Source: Streptomyces brasiliensis (GTDB lineage: Bacteria > Actinomycetota > Actinomycetes > Streptomycetales > Streptomycetaceae). Taken from it: a DNA stretch of 64,000 nt. The notes under the pieces were generated by a model. That model saw nothing but the letters and a program-made list of their open reading frames with translations, ran no database searches and was not told the origin of the DNA. Shown piece by piece: positions 25,839 to 33,336 of this stretch. The DNA is taken from positions 23,847 through 87,846 of the forward strand of contig NZ_BMQA01000033.1 in NCBI RefSeq assembly GCF_014647875.1, in the 5' to 3' direction. Both the position numbers and the translations under genes were made by a program. Positions within the stretch are counted from its first letter, which is position 1; each line of letters begins with the position of its first letter.

Positions 25839-26955
25839 CGAGGCCGCGGACATGGGCCTGGCCCATTTCCAGGGTGAGCCAGCGGAACGCCGGGACCACC
25901 TGCGGGCGCCACAGCGCAGCGGTGTGCCCGCCCGCGCTGCGCGGCAGGAACACCACGTGCACGGTGGTCGGCGCCTTGGCGATCGAGTGGAGGGCCAGAC
26001 CCGCCTCGTAGCCGTCGTGCGGCTGGCCGGAGACATAGAGGGCGATCGGGGGCGGTACGGCCCGCCGCCGCAGCAGCAAGTAGGGGTTGTTCGCGGCACG
26101 CAGCGCCCGGCTCTGCGCGGCCAGTGACGTGCGTTCGCCGATCGGGTCGTTGTAGCCGGAGAGGCTCACGGCGGCGCGGTAGCGGTCGGGGTGGGCCACC
26201 GCGAGCTTGACCGCGCAGTGGGCGCCCGCCGAGTACCCGGCGACCGCCCAGCCCGACGGCGCGGGCTTGGCTCGGAAGTTGTCCATGACCATCTTGGGCA
26301 CGTCGATGCTCAGCCAGCTGTCGGCGTTGACCGTGCCCGGGATGTTCGCGCAGCCGGTGTCCACGCCGGCCAGCAGATTGGTGCGTGGCGCCACCAGGAT
26401 GAACGGCGCCACCTGGCCGGTGCGCATGAGCGGCTCCAGCTGCTTCTGTGCGCTGAGCGCGCCGAACCAGGCCTTCGCCGAGCCGGGGTAGCCCGGCAGC
26501 AGCTCCACGACGCGGAACCTGTGGTGCCGGTAGGCGGGTTGGCCGTACTGCGGCGGCAGCCAGACGTAGACCTCGGCGTTCACCCCGGACACCCGGCCCT
26601 TGAGCTGGCTGACGCGCACTCCGTCGCCGGCCTCGCCGAAGCGTTGCCTGACCCGGGGCAGCCGGTCCGGGACGACCCCGCCGGTGCCGTCCGCGCCCAG
26701 GTTCGCGGCCTGCTGCACCTCGTTGCCCGTGCCGAGCAGGTCGGACCAGTTGTCGTAGAGGTTGTTCTCGTTGTTGACCAGCACGAAGACCAGGGCGATC
26801 GCCGTCCCCTGGGCGAACGCGAGCATCAGCATCCGGCCCGCGGCGCGCAGCGCCCGCGGCCCCTGGAGCCGCGTCCACAGGATGAGCGGGAGGACGACGG
26901 CGACGACGGACAGCAGGATCAGGGTGGAAAGGAATGGAGTCCCGGTGAGGCTCAT
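25726..26955 (-). CDS. Membrane-anchored esterase (alpha/beta-hydrolase, esterase D type)
   Basis: About 409 residues. Two or more N-terminal membrane segments (residues 9-26 and about 40-60) precede an extracytoplasmic alpha/beta-hydrolase domain. The nucleophile elbow is VAGYSAGAH (consensus GxSxG), with an Asp in LSGYNDPIGE and a terminal His in SAGGHTAALW. This layout resembles mycolyltransferase/esterase-D-like proteins common in actinomycetes. The ATG at 26955 follows a TGAGGAC site; an upstream ATG at 26991 has none. The last 40 residues are basic and are read antisense through the end of the TRIC gene. Confidence 0.82.
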   Translation of the reverse strand: MSLTGTPFLSTLILLSVVAVVLPLILWTRLQGPRALRAAGRMLMLAFAQGTAIALVFVLVNNENNLYDNWSDLLGTGNEVQQAANLGADGTGGVVPDRLPRVRQRFGEAGDGVRVSQLKGRVSGVNAEVYVWLPPQYGQPAYRHHRFRVVELLPGYPGSAKAWFGALSAQKQLEPLMRTGQVAPFILVAPRTNLLAGVDTGCANIPGTVNADSWLSIDVPKMVMDNFRAKPAPSGWAVAGYSAGAHCAVKLAVAHPDRYRAAVSLSGYNDPIGERTSLAAQSRALRAANNPYLLLRRRAVPPPIALYVSGQPHDGYEAGLALHSIAKAPTTVHVVFLPRSAGGHTAALWRPQVVPAFRWLTLEMGQAHVRGLAIPRSPSTAGSKHAALASGTASPTGAARRPRRPRPRW

Positions 26956-27081
26956 GTCCTCATAGAGGGGGAGCTGGGACGTCAGGTTCATGGATAACTG
27001 CGGACGCTTACTAAGATATTGCTCAAATCTCACCCAAAGGCAAAGCTACCGCTTAGTAATTGCATGTTGTACCGTTCATCC

Positions 27082-27987
27082 ATGTCAGAAGCAGCTACCG
27101 CATCCTCCCCCGCTCTCGGCTTCGCTCGAGCGGGGGGACCCCCACCGCAGGCCGTGATCGGTGACAGCGAGTTCGACCGCGACACGGCGCTCACCCGGCG
27201 CGGGCCCGGCGTCTACGACATCGACCTCTCCGCCGGCTGGACCATCATCAACGCGGTCAACGGTGGCTATCTGCTGGCCGTCCTCGGCCGAGCGCTCGCG
27301 GACGCGCTCCCGCACCCCGACCCGTTCACGATCTCCGCGCACTACCTGACCGCCTCCCAGCCGGGCCCGGCGGTGGTCCGCACCGAGACCGTGCGCACCG
27401 GCCGCACCCTGTCCACCGGCCAGGCCTCCCTCTTCCAGTACGACGAGCAGGGCGACGAGGTCGAGCGCATCCGCGTCCTCGCCTCCTATGGCGACCTCGG
27501 CGCCCTCCCCGACGACGTCCGTACGGCAGCGACGCCGCCCGCGATGCCGCCCCTGGACCAGTGCTTCGGCCCGCAGGACGGTCCGTCCCCGGTGTCGGGC
27601 AGCTCGGCGATCACCGACCGGCTGATGCTCAAGCTCGACCCGGCCACCCTGGGCTGGGCGCTCGGTTCGCCCTCCGGCAAGGGTGAGATGCGCGCCTGGT
27701 TCGGCCTCGCGGACGGCCGGGACGCCGACCCCCTCTCCCTGCTGCTCGCCGTGGACGCCCTGCCGCCCACCGCCTTCGAACTCGGCCTGTCCGGCTGGGT
27801 GCCGACGGTCGAGCTGACCGTGCACGTACGCCACCGTCCGGCCCCCGGCCCGTTGCGGGTGTCGATCACCACCCGCAACCTGGCCGGCGGCTTCCTGGAG
27901 GAGGACGCCGAGGTCTGGGACAGCCAGGACCGGCTGGTCGCCCAGTCCCGGCAGCTGGCCCGGGTCAGGCTCGTCAACGGGGGCTGA
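27082..27987 (+). CDS. Acyl-CoA thioesterase family protein
   Basis: A 301-residue double-hotdog-type thioesterase (TesB/4HBT_3-like). AGWTIINAVNGGYLLAVLGRA, FTISAHYLTASQPGPAVV and WVPTVELTVHVRHRPAPGP correspond to the two hotdog halves. It should hydrolyse an acyl-CoA in the cytoplasm. The first 25 residues include SSPALGFARAGGPPPQ, which is translated from a small hairpin repeat (27105-27144) also found in non-coding DNA nearby, so the N-terminus may have been lengthened by insertion. It diverges from the esterase gene across an unusually AT-rich 126-bp gap. Confidence 0.83.
   Translation: MSEAATASSPALGFARAGGPPPQAVIGDSEFDRDTALTRRGPGVYDIDLSAGWTIINAVNGGYLLAVLGRALADALPHPDPFTISAHYLTASQPGPAVVRTETVRTGRTLSTGQASLFQYDEQGDEVERIRVLASYGDLGALPDDVRTAATPPAMPPLDQCFGPQDGPSPVSGSSAITDRLMLKLDPATLGWALGSPSGKGEMRAWFGLADGRDADPLSLLLAVDALPPTAFELGLSGWVPTVELTVHVRHRPAPGPLRVSITTRNLAGGFLEEDAEVWDSQDRLVAQSRQLARVRLVNGG
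27105..27144 (+). repeat. Small GC hairpin repeat, copy 1 (inside thioesterase CDS)
   Basis: A roughly 40-bp element beginning CTCCCCCGCTC and ending GAGCGGGGGGACCCCCA. The arms can pair, and the middle is CGGCTTCGCTCGAGC. Copy 2 lies inverted at 29921-29958. It is read in frame here without a stop. Confidence 0.75.
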
Positions 27988-28330
27988 CGGCCTCGATGCC
28001 GGCGTTCTTGGCGGCGAGCGCCGGCCGGTCGTCGTACGTGACGAGGGCTGTCGAGTCCGTTCGCAGTACTCGCGCGGTGGCGAGGTGGACGGCGTCCGGG
28101 TCGAGGTCACGGTGCGGGCGCGGTGCGAGCGGCTCGACCTGTTCCGTCGCCTGGCGGCCGCCTCGCTGACGGAACTTCCCGACGACGGCGACGGCACGGG
28201 CGAGTGGGTGACGGCACGGCTGTCGTGGCCGGTCGTCCGCGCGGCCCGTCGACTGCCCGTGTTCTCCGGCCTGGCGGAGGTCGTAGACCCGCCCGAGGCG
28301 CGCGGAACTCACGGCGGCGTGTTCCGTCAT
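27974..28330 (-). pseudogene. Remnant of a PIN-domain (VapC-like) gene
   Basis: The last 45 or so residues of a 118-codon frame, DPDAVHLATARVLRTDST followed by ALVTYDDRPALAAKNAGI, match the C-terminal part of PIN-domain ribonucleases (the D-A-x-H-L-A-T-A and T-Y-D-x-R motifs). The upstream half lacks the expected N-terminal Asp motif and has a composition unlike a folded PIN domain in any frame, and no antitoxin gene is next to it. I read it as a decayed toxin gene. The stop overlaps the thioesterase 3' end by 14 bp. Confidence 0.5.
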
Positions 28331-28373
28331 GGAGTCGTACCCGGACGGGTGATGGGCGGGGGCCCGGCGCGGG

Positions 28374-29000
28374 TCAGTCCAGCCAGTGCCGGCGGCCGAT
28401 GCTGATCAGGCGGAGCTGGCGGGTGGCGACCTGGGCGACGCGTTCCCGCTCCTCCTGGGACTCCTCCAGGGCATCCAGGAAGAGCGAGGAGGTGATGAGC
28501 ATCTGGTCGACGTAGAGCTGGGCGAGCATCAGCAGATCCTCGTCGCTCCAGCCGGCCGCCTCCGGGTCCTTGGCCACCTCCGTCTTCACCTCGTCGGTGA
28601 ACCGGGCCAGTTGGGCCTGGACGGCCTCCCGTACCGGCTGGACCCCGCCGTGCCGCTCGCGGGCGATGAACCGGACGTGCGCGGGGTGCGTCGCCACGTG
28701 CCTTTCGATCAACTCGACGGCACGCGTGATCCGTTCGTCGATGCCGCGGGTGGCGGAGACCGTCGTACGGACCATGGGGTGCAGGCTGCCCAGCGCCTCG
28801 TCCACCAGGGCCACGCCGAGGTCCGCGATCGAGCGGAAGTGCCGGTAGAAAGCGGTCGGGGCGACGCCGACCGCGCGGGTGACCTCGCGCAGGCCCAGGC
28901 TGCTCAGGCTCTGCTCCTCCAGCAGTCCGAGCGCCGCGTCCAGGAGCGCCTGCCGGGTCTTCTGCTTCTGGGCCTGCCGGATGCCGAGGGTGTGACTCAT
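28374..29000 (-). CDS. TetR family transcriptional regulator
   Basis: A 208-residue repressor. The N-terminal HTH lies at about residues 15-60 (TRQALLDAALGLLEEQS and VTRAVGVAPTAFYRHF). The C-terminal ligand domain has ERHGGVQPVREAVQ, a segment seen in FabR-like fatty-acid regulators. The ATG at 29000 precedes a palindromic site (29007-29022) matching a stronger one at 29066-29093, so autoregulation is likely. It diverges from two small membrane-protein genes. A lipid or envelope role is inference from the FabR resemblance and from the downstream genes. Confidence 0.9.
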   Translation of the reverse strand: MSHTLGIRQAQKQKTRQALLDAALGLLEEQSLSSLGLREVTRAVGVAPTAFYRHFRSIADLGVALVDEALGSLHPMVRTTVSATRGIDERITRAVELIERHVATHPAHVRFIARERHGGVQPVREAVQAQLARFTDEVKTEVAKDPEAAGWSDEDLLMLAQLYVDQMLITSSLFLDALEESQEERERVAQVATRQLRLISIGRRHWLD

Positions 29001-29006
29001 GTCATC

Positions 29007-29022
29007 CAGTTAACAACTGTTC
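29007..29022. promoter_or_regulatory. Candidate TetR operator, site 1
   Basis: CAGTT-AAC-AACTG forms a perfect short palindrome, and ACAACTGTTC (29013-29022) is the exact complement of a half-site in operator 2. It sits seven bases from the start codon of the TetR gene. Confidence 0.55.
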
Positions 29023-29065
29023 TCCGGAATTTCAAAGCGACGGGGAGCACTAGACTCACTAGTCA

Positions 29066-29093
29066 GTGAACAGTTGTTTCTACAACCGTTCAC
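29066..29093. promoter_or_regulatory. Candidate TetR operator, site 2
   Basis: A 28-bp inverted repeat has arms GTGAACAGTTGT and ACAACCGTTCAC, 11 of 12 positions complementary, around a 4-bp centre. It lies in the divergent region between the TetR gene and the small membrane-protein genes and shares its half-site with operator 1. Confidence 0.65.
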
Positions 29094-29157
29094 CAAAACC
29101 GTTCGCCGAAGTTCCGTGCGAGCATCCGCGAGCATCTCGGAGGGGGGATCACATCCC

Positions 29158-29331
29158 ATGCTGTTCATCGTGGCCGCGCTTCTGCTGTTCGGTGTCGTGA
29201 TCGGCACCGTCGCCCACGCGCCGCTGTCCTTCACCGCCGTCGCCGTCGCCGCCGCCGTCATCGCCGTCTGGCTCGGCGTCTTCGCGCTCCGCGAGCGTCG
29301 CGCGCGCCACCGCGGCACGCCCACCCACTGA
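29158..29331 (+). CDS. Small two-helix membrane protein
   Basis: A 57-residue protein: LFIVAALLLFGVVIGTVA and FTAVAVAAAVIAVWLGVFAL are two membrane segments, and the C-terminus is basic (RERRARHR). The ATG is preceded by a strong AGGGGGG site. It stands divergent to the TetR gene behind the operator-like repeats. I do not recognise a named family. Confidence 0.72.
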   Translation: MLFIVAALLLFGVVIGTVAHAPLSFTAVAVAAAVIAVWLGVFALRERRARHRGTPTH

Positions 29332-29373
29332 CCCCGAATCACTGACCGCCCCGAGCACCGGGAGCCGACCACC

Positions 29374-29640
29374 ATGCAACTCACCGCAGCGGCCACGCGC
29401 CGCACCGGCACGCCTGACGCCGACGGCATGGCCGTCGCATCCTTCATCCTGGGCCTGCTGGGCCTCCTCGTCCTCAACCTCTTCCTCGGCCCGATCGCCA
29501 TCGCCCTGGCAGGCGCGGCGCTCCGGCGAGGCACCACCCGCCGAGGCCGAGCCCTCCTGGGCCTGGCCCTGGGCCTCGCGGACCTGCTGGTCCTGGTGGC
29601 GTTCATGCAGGCGGACAGCACGGTGTCCTGGAGCCTCTAG
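29374..29640 (+). CDS. DUF4190-like small membrane protein
   Basis: An 88-residue protein with an N-terminal polar segment followed by MAVASFILGLLGLLVLNLFL and a second hydrophobic stretch, the pattern of DUF4190 proteins common in actinobacteria. It lies 42 bp after the preceding small membrane gene and is probably co-transcribed with it. Its TAG stop is part of the left arm of the inverted-repeat element that follows. Confidence 0.78.
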   Translation: MQLTAAATRRTGTPDADGMAVASFILGLLGLLVLNLFLGPIAIALAGAALRRGTTRRGRALLGLALGLADLLVLVAFMQADSTVSWSL

Positions 29641-29804
29641 TGCTGCGGTCGGGAAGGTTTGCCGGGAAGCTCGCGGGGTCCGGTGCGGTGCATCGCAAGG
29701 CGGAGCGTCACCCGCGTACTGGATGTACTCGGGTGATGCGACAACGCCGCGAGGTGCCGTGCCGGGCGTCGCGAGCCGGTGAACCTTTCCGGTCACAGCA
29801 CCAG
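29637..29804. repeat. MITE-like element with imperfect terminal inverted repeats
   Basis: About 168 bp bounded by 29-bp imperfect inverted repeats (29637-29665 and 29776-29804, 22 of 29 positions complementary). Inside, a second inverted repeat (29705-29719 with 29725-29739, 13 of 15) forms a strong hairpin with a 5-nt loop. There is no coding potential that looks real. From memory, near-identical sequences recur in many Streptomyces chromosomes, but I ran no search. No target-site duplication is evident. Confidence 0.65.
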
Positions 29805-30068
29805 CGACGTCGACTCGTTCCAGGGCGACGACGGGCGGCCAGGGGCGGGCCGCACCCACCACCCGCACCTGACGCGGACGATCGTCCGCTACTGCTGCGG
29901 GCGGTCGTTCCGCAGGGCGATGGGGTCCCTCGCTCGAGCGAAGCCGGGAGTGGGGGAGGGTGGGCACGGCCGACACACCGGGCGCCGCACGACCGACCCC
30001 GGCTGCACCTGTTCAAGCCGCGGCCAAGGCCAACTGCCCGGGTCCCGCACCGTAGAATCGGCCTCATC
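29805..30068. other. Non-coding stretch upstream of cysteine desulfurase
   Basis: With the preceding element this forms a 428-bp gene-free interval. It holds hairpin repeat copy 2 (29921-29958) and, presumably, the promoter of the cysteine desulfurase gene. No ORF here has believable protein composition. Confidence 0.6.
29921..29958 (-). repeat. Small GC hairpin repeat, copy 2 (intergenic)
   Basis: Read on the minus strand this is CTCCCCCACTCCCGG, then CTTCGCTCGAGCGAGGG, then ACCCCA. It differs from copy 1 at only a few positions and by a 2-bp length change. It lies between the MITE-like element and the cysteine desulfurase gene. Confidence 0.75.
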
Positions 30069-31238
30069 ATGGCTTACCTCGACCACGCCGCGACCACCCC
30101 GATGCTCCCGGAGGCGGCAGAGGCACTGACTGCCGCGCTGAGCATCACCGGCAACGCCTCCTCGCTCCACGCATCCGGCCGTAAAGCCCGGCGTACGGTC
30201 GAGGAGTCCCGCGAGACGCTCGCCGAAGCCATGGGCGCCCGCCCCAGTGAGGTCGTCTTCACGGCCGGCGGCACCGAGGCCGACAACCTCGCGGTGAAGG
30301 GCCTGTACTGGTCCCGCCGCGACGCCGACCCGGCCCGTACCCGCATCCTCTCCAGCCCCGTCGAGCACCACGCGGTCCTCGACGCCGTCCACTGGCTCGG
30401 TGAACACGAGGGCGCCACGGTCGAGTACCTCGCCGTCGACCGCTACGGCCGCGTCCACCCGGAGACACTGCGCGAGGCCATCGCCCGCAACCCCGACGAC
30501 GTCGCCCTCGCCACCGTCATGTGGGCGAACAACGAGATCGGCACGATCATGCCGGTCCATGAACTCGCCCAGGTCGCAGGGGAGTTCGGGGTCCCGCTGC
30601 ACTCCGATGCCGTGCAGGCCTTCGGCCAGGTCCCCGTCGACTTCACCGCCTCCGGCCTCGCCGCGATGACGGTCTCCGGGCACAAGATCGGCGGTCCGTA
30701 CGGCATCGGCGCCCTCGTCCTCGGCCGTGAGTACACCCCCGTACCCGTTCTGCACGGCGGTGGGCAGGAGCGGCACGTCCGCTCGGGCACGCTCGACGTC
30801 CCCGCGGTCGCCTCCTTCGCGGTCGCCGCCCGGCTGGCCGCCGAGCAGCGCGAGTGGTTCGCCCGCGAGATCGGCGCCCTGCGCGACGAGCTGATCGAGG
30901 CGGTCCGTACGGCCGTCCCGGACGCGATCCTCGGCGGCGACCCGGCACCGGAGGGCCGCCTCCCGGCCAACGCGCACTTCACCTTCCCGGGCTGCGAGGG
31001 CGACTCCCTGCTGCTTCTGCTGGACGCCCAGGGCATCGAGTGCTCCACCGGCTCCGCCTGCACCGCGGGCGTCGCCCAGCCCAGCCATGTCCTGCTCGCC
31101 ACGGGCGCCGCCCCGGACCTGGCCCGCGGCACCCTCCGCTTCTCCCTCGGCCACACCTCGACGCAGGCGGACGTGGAAGCGGTCGCGAAGGTGATAGGCC
31201 CGGCGGTGGAACGAGCCCGCGCGGCGGGCCTGACGTAA
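30069..31238 (+). CDS. Cysteine desulfurase (NifS/IscS type)
   Basis: A 389-residue PLP enzyme. YLDHAATTP at the N-terminus, the HH pair in SPVEHHAVLD, the PLP-lysine in TVSGHKIGGPYG (about residue 206) and the active-site cysteine in ECSTGSACTAG (about 324) are all present. It mobilises sulfur from cysteine as a persulfide. The next plus-strand gene is mnmA, so sulfur delivery for tRNA 2-thiouridine synthesis is a likely job, with Fe-S assembly a possible second one. The ATG is preceded by long non-coding DNA. Confidence 0.94.
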   Translation: MAYLDHAATTPMLPEAAEALTAALSITGNASSLHASGRKARRTVEESRETLAEAMGARPSEVVFTAGGTEADNLAVKGLYWSRRDADPARTRILSSPVEHHAVLDAVHWLGEHEGATVEYLAVDRYGRVHPETLREAIARNPDDVALATVMWANNEIGTIMPVHELAQVAGEFGVPLHSDAVQAFGQVPVDFTASGLAAMTVSGHKIGGPYGIGALVLGREYTPVPVLHGGGQERHVRSGTLDVPAVASFAVAARLAAEQREWFAREIGALRDELIEAVRTAVPDAILGGDPAPEGRLPANAHFTFPGCEGDSLLLLLDAQGIECSTGSACTAGVAQPSHVLLATGAAPDLARGTLRFSLGHTSTQADVEAVAKVIGPAVERARAAGLT

Positions 31239-31266
31239 CTCCCGAAGCCCGGCTGCACGGCGGGCG

Positions 31267-31288
31267 CGGGAGCGCCGCGGTGCTCCCG
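31267..31288. terminator. Short hairpin between convergent genes
   Basis: CGGGAGC and GCTCCCG arms enclose an 8-nt loop in the 62-bp gap between the convergent cysteine desulfurase and amidase genes. It could end transcription from both sides. Confidence 0.5.
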
Positions 31289-31300
31289 AAGCCCCGGCCG

Positions 31301-31987
31301 TCAGGCCCCCCGCACCGCCCCCGCCGACCGGGCTTTCCGCACAAGTCCCATGTACCGGTCCCAGTCCCAGTGCGGTCCCGGGTCCGTGTGGTCCGTGCCC
31401 GGTACCTCCACGTGGCCGATGATGTGCTTCCGGTCGACGGGTATGCCGTACCGCCCGCAGATCGCGGCCGTCAGGCGTGCCGAGGACGCGTACATCTCGC
31501 CCGTGAACGAGGAGGCGCGCTCCACGAAGCCCTCGTGCTCGATGCCGACGCTCCGCTCGTTGTACCCCCGGTTGCCCGCGTGGAACGCCACGTCCAGCTC
31601 GCGGATCAGCTGGGTGATCAGCCCGTCCTTGCGCACGATGTAGTGCGCCGCCGCCCCGTGCCCCGGGTCCTGGAACACCTGCACCGCGCTGCGGTAGCCG
31701 CCCTGGGTGACATGGATGACGACGCGGTCGATCGCGTAGTCGTCCGGCCGGTCCGCCCGCCGGTAGTTCGCCGGGGACGCCGCCACCCAGCGCGCGCCAC
31801 GGAAGTCGACCGCGCCCGCCACCCGCGGTTTCTCCACGCCCGGCAGCCGCCACCACAGGTGGGCCAGCTCCTCGCGCGCCAGCGCCGCCGTGCCCACCGC
31901 GGCGACGGCGCCGCCCACGAGCAGGGCCCGCCGCCCCAGCCGACGGTCCGAGTCGCCGCGCTTCGCGTCGGCCTGTTTCTCCCCCAT
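31301..31987 (-). CDS. Secreted N-acetylmuramoyl-L-alanine amidase (Amidase_2)
   Basis: A 228-residue protein with a twin-arginine-like signal (RRLGRRALLVGGAVAAVGTAALA, here given as two overlapping parts RRLGRRALLV and GGAVAAVGTA) and an Amidase_2/PGRP-type domain. Zinc ligands are visible in RVVIHVTQGG and KHIIGHVEVPGTDHTDPG. It should cut the bond between MurNAc and L-alanine in peptidoglycan. The ATG at 31987 faces the divergent mnmA gene 60 bp away; no strong ribosome site is visible. Confidence 0.88.
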   Translation of the reverse strand: MGEKQADAKRGDSDRRLGRRALLVGGAVAAVGTAALAREELAHLWWRLPGVEKPRVAGAVDFRGARWVAASPANYRRADRPDDYAIDRVVIHVTQGGYRSAVQVFQDPGHGAAAHYIVRKDGLITQLIRELDVAFHAGNRGYNERSVGIEHEGFVERASSFTGEMYASSARLTAAICGRYGIPVDRKHIIGHVEVPGTDHTDPGPHWDWDRYMGLVRKARSAGAVRGA

Positions 31988-32047
31988 GTGATCGTCAACG
32001 GATACCCGCGGGTCCGGGTTCCCGTGGACCCGTACCCTGGAAGGGTT

Positions 32048-33172
32048 ATGACTGAGACCTCGCAGCGCCCCCTCCGCGTCCTCGCCGCCATGTCCGGCGG
32101 CGTGGACTCCGCCGTCGCCGCCGCCCGCGCCGCGGAAGCCGGCCACGACGTCACCGGCGTCCACCTCGCGCTCTCCGCGAACCCGCAGTCGTTCCGTACG
32201 GGCGCGCGGGGCTGTTGCACCATCGAGGACTCGCGCGACGCCCGGCGCGCAGCCGACGTCATCGGCATCCCGTTCTACGTCTGGGACCTCGCCGACCGCT
32301 TCCGCGAGGACGTCGTCGAGGACTTCGTCGCCGAGTACGAGGCGGGGCGCACCCCCAACCCGTGCCTGCGCTGCAACGAGAAGATCAAGTTCGCGGCGCT
32401 GCTGGACAAGGCGCTCGCGCTCGGCTTCGACGCGGTCTGCACGGGCCACTACGCCAAGATCGTGACCCACGACGACGGCACGCGCGAGCTGCACCGCGCC
32501 TCCGACATGGCGAAGGACCAGTCGTACGTCCTCGGTGTCCTGGACGAGCGGCAGCTCGCGCACGCCCTGTTCCCGCTGGGCGACACGGTGACCACCAAGG
32601 ACGAGATCCGCGCCGAGGCCGAGCGCCGCGGCCTCGCGGTCGCGAAGAAGCCCGACTCTCACGACATCTGCTTCATCGCCGACGGCGACACCCAGGGGTT
32701 CCTCGCGACGCGCCTCGGAAAGGCCGAGGGCGACATCGTCGACGAGTCCGGCAGCAAGGTGGGCACGCACGACGGGGCGTACGGCTTCACGATCGGCCAG
32801 CGCAAGGGCCTGCGCATCGGCACGCCCGCCGCAGACGGCAAGCCGCGCTACGTCCTCGACATCTCCCCGGTGACCAACACGGTGACGGTCGGCCCGGCCG
32901 CCGCCCTGGACGTCAGCGGCCTGACAGCGATCAAGCCCCGCTGGTGCGGCACCGCCCCGACCGGCTCCGGCACCTACACGGCCCAGCTGCGCGCACACGG
33001 CGGCGAGACCGAGGTGACGGCCGAACTGGTCGACGGCGACCTGCGCGTCATCTTCACCGAGCCGGTCCGCGGCGTGGCCCCCGGCCAGGCGATCGTCCTG
33101 TACGACGACACACGCGTGGTGGGTTCGGCGACGATCGCGTCGACGGTCCGGGCGACGGCCGGGGTCGCCTAG
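32048..33172 (+). CDS. mnmA: tRNA-specific 2-thiouridylase
   Basis: A 374-residue enzyme. The PP-loop AAMSGGVDSAVAAARA activates the uridine at the tRNA wobble position. The two catalytic cysteines lie in RTPNPCLRCNEKIKF (about residue 105) and PDSHDICFIAD (about 208). FTIGQRKGL is typical of the family. Sulfur probably comes from the cysteine desulfurase encoded just upstream. An extra N-terminal Cys-Cys (GARGCCTIED) is common in actinobacterial MnmA. Confidence 0.96.
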   Translation: MTETSQRPLRVLAAMSGGVDSAVAAARAAEAGHDVTGVHLALSANPQSFRTGARGCCTIEDSRDARRAADVIGIPFYVWDLADRFREDVVEDFVAEYEAGRTPNPCLRCNEKIKFAALLDKALALGFDAVCTGHYAKIVTHDDGTRELHRASDMAKDQSYVLGVLDERQLAHALFPLGDTVTTKDEIRAEAERRGLAVAKKPDSHDICFIADGDTQGFLATRLGKAEGDIVDESGSKVGTHDGAYGFTIGQRKGLRIGTPAADGKPRYVLDISPVTNTVTVGPAAALDVSGLTAIKPRWCGTAPTGSGTYTAQLRAHGGETEVTAELVDGDLRVIFTEPVRGVAPGQAIVLYDDTRVVGSATIASTVRATAGVA

Positions 33173-33336
33173 CCACGACGCCCACGTCAGGGGCCCGCCC
33201 GGCTGGTCGCAGTCGCGGTACGCCGGCTCACGGCACTCGGCGTGCCGCCGGAGCGCGTCCACCACGACCCGGTCACGGAAGCCGTTCCCGTCGTCCTCCC
33301 GCCCCGGCGGGCCGGCGCTTCGGCGTAACCGAGCGC

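Noticed and set aside
28085..28405. A 106-codon plus-strand frame between the thioesterase and the TetR gene
   Set aside because: It is antisense to the PIN remnant and has no family resemblance or ribosome site.
33173..33336. Possible small gene or terminator between mnmA and the hydrolase
   Set aside because: Only short, weak inverted repeats and no believable ORF.
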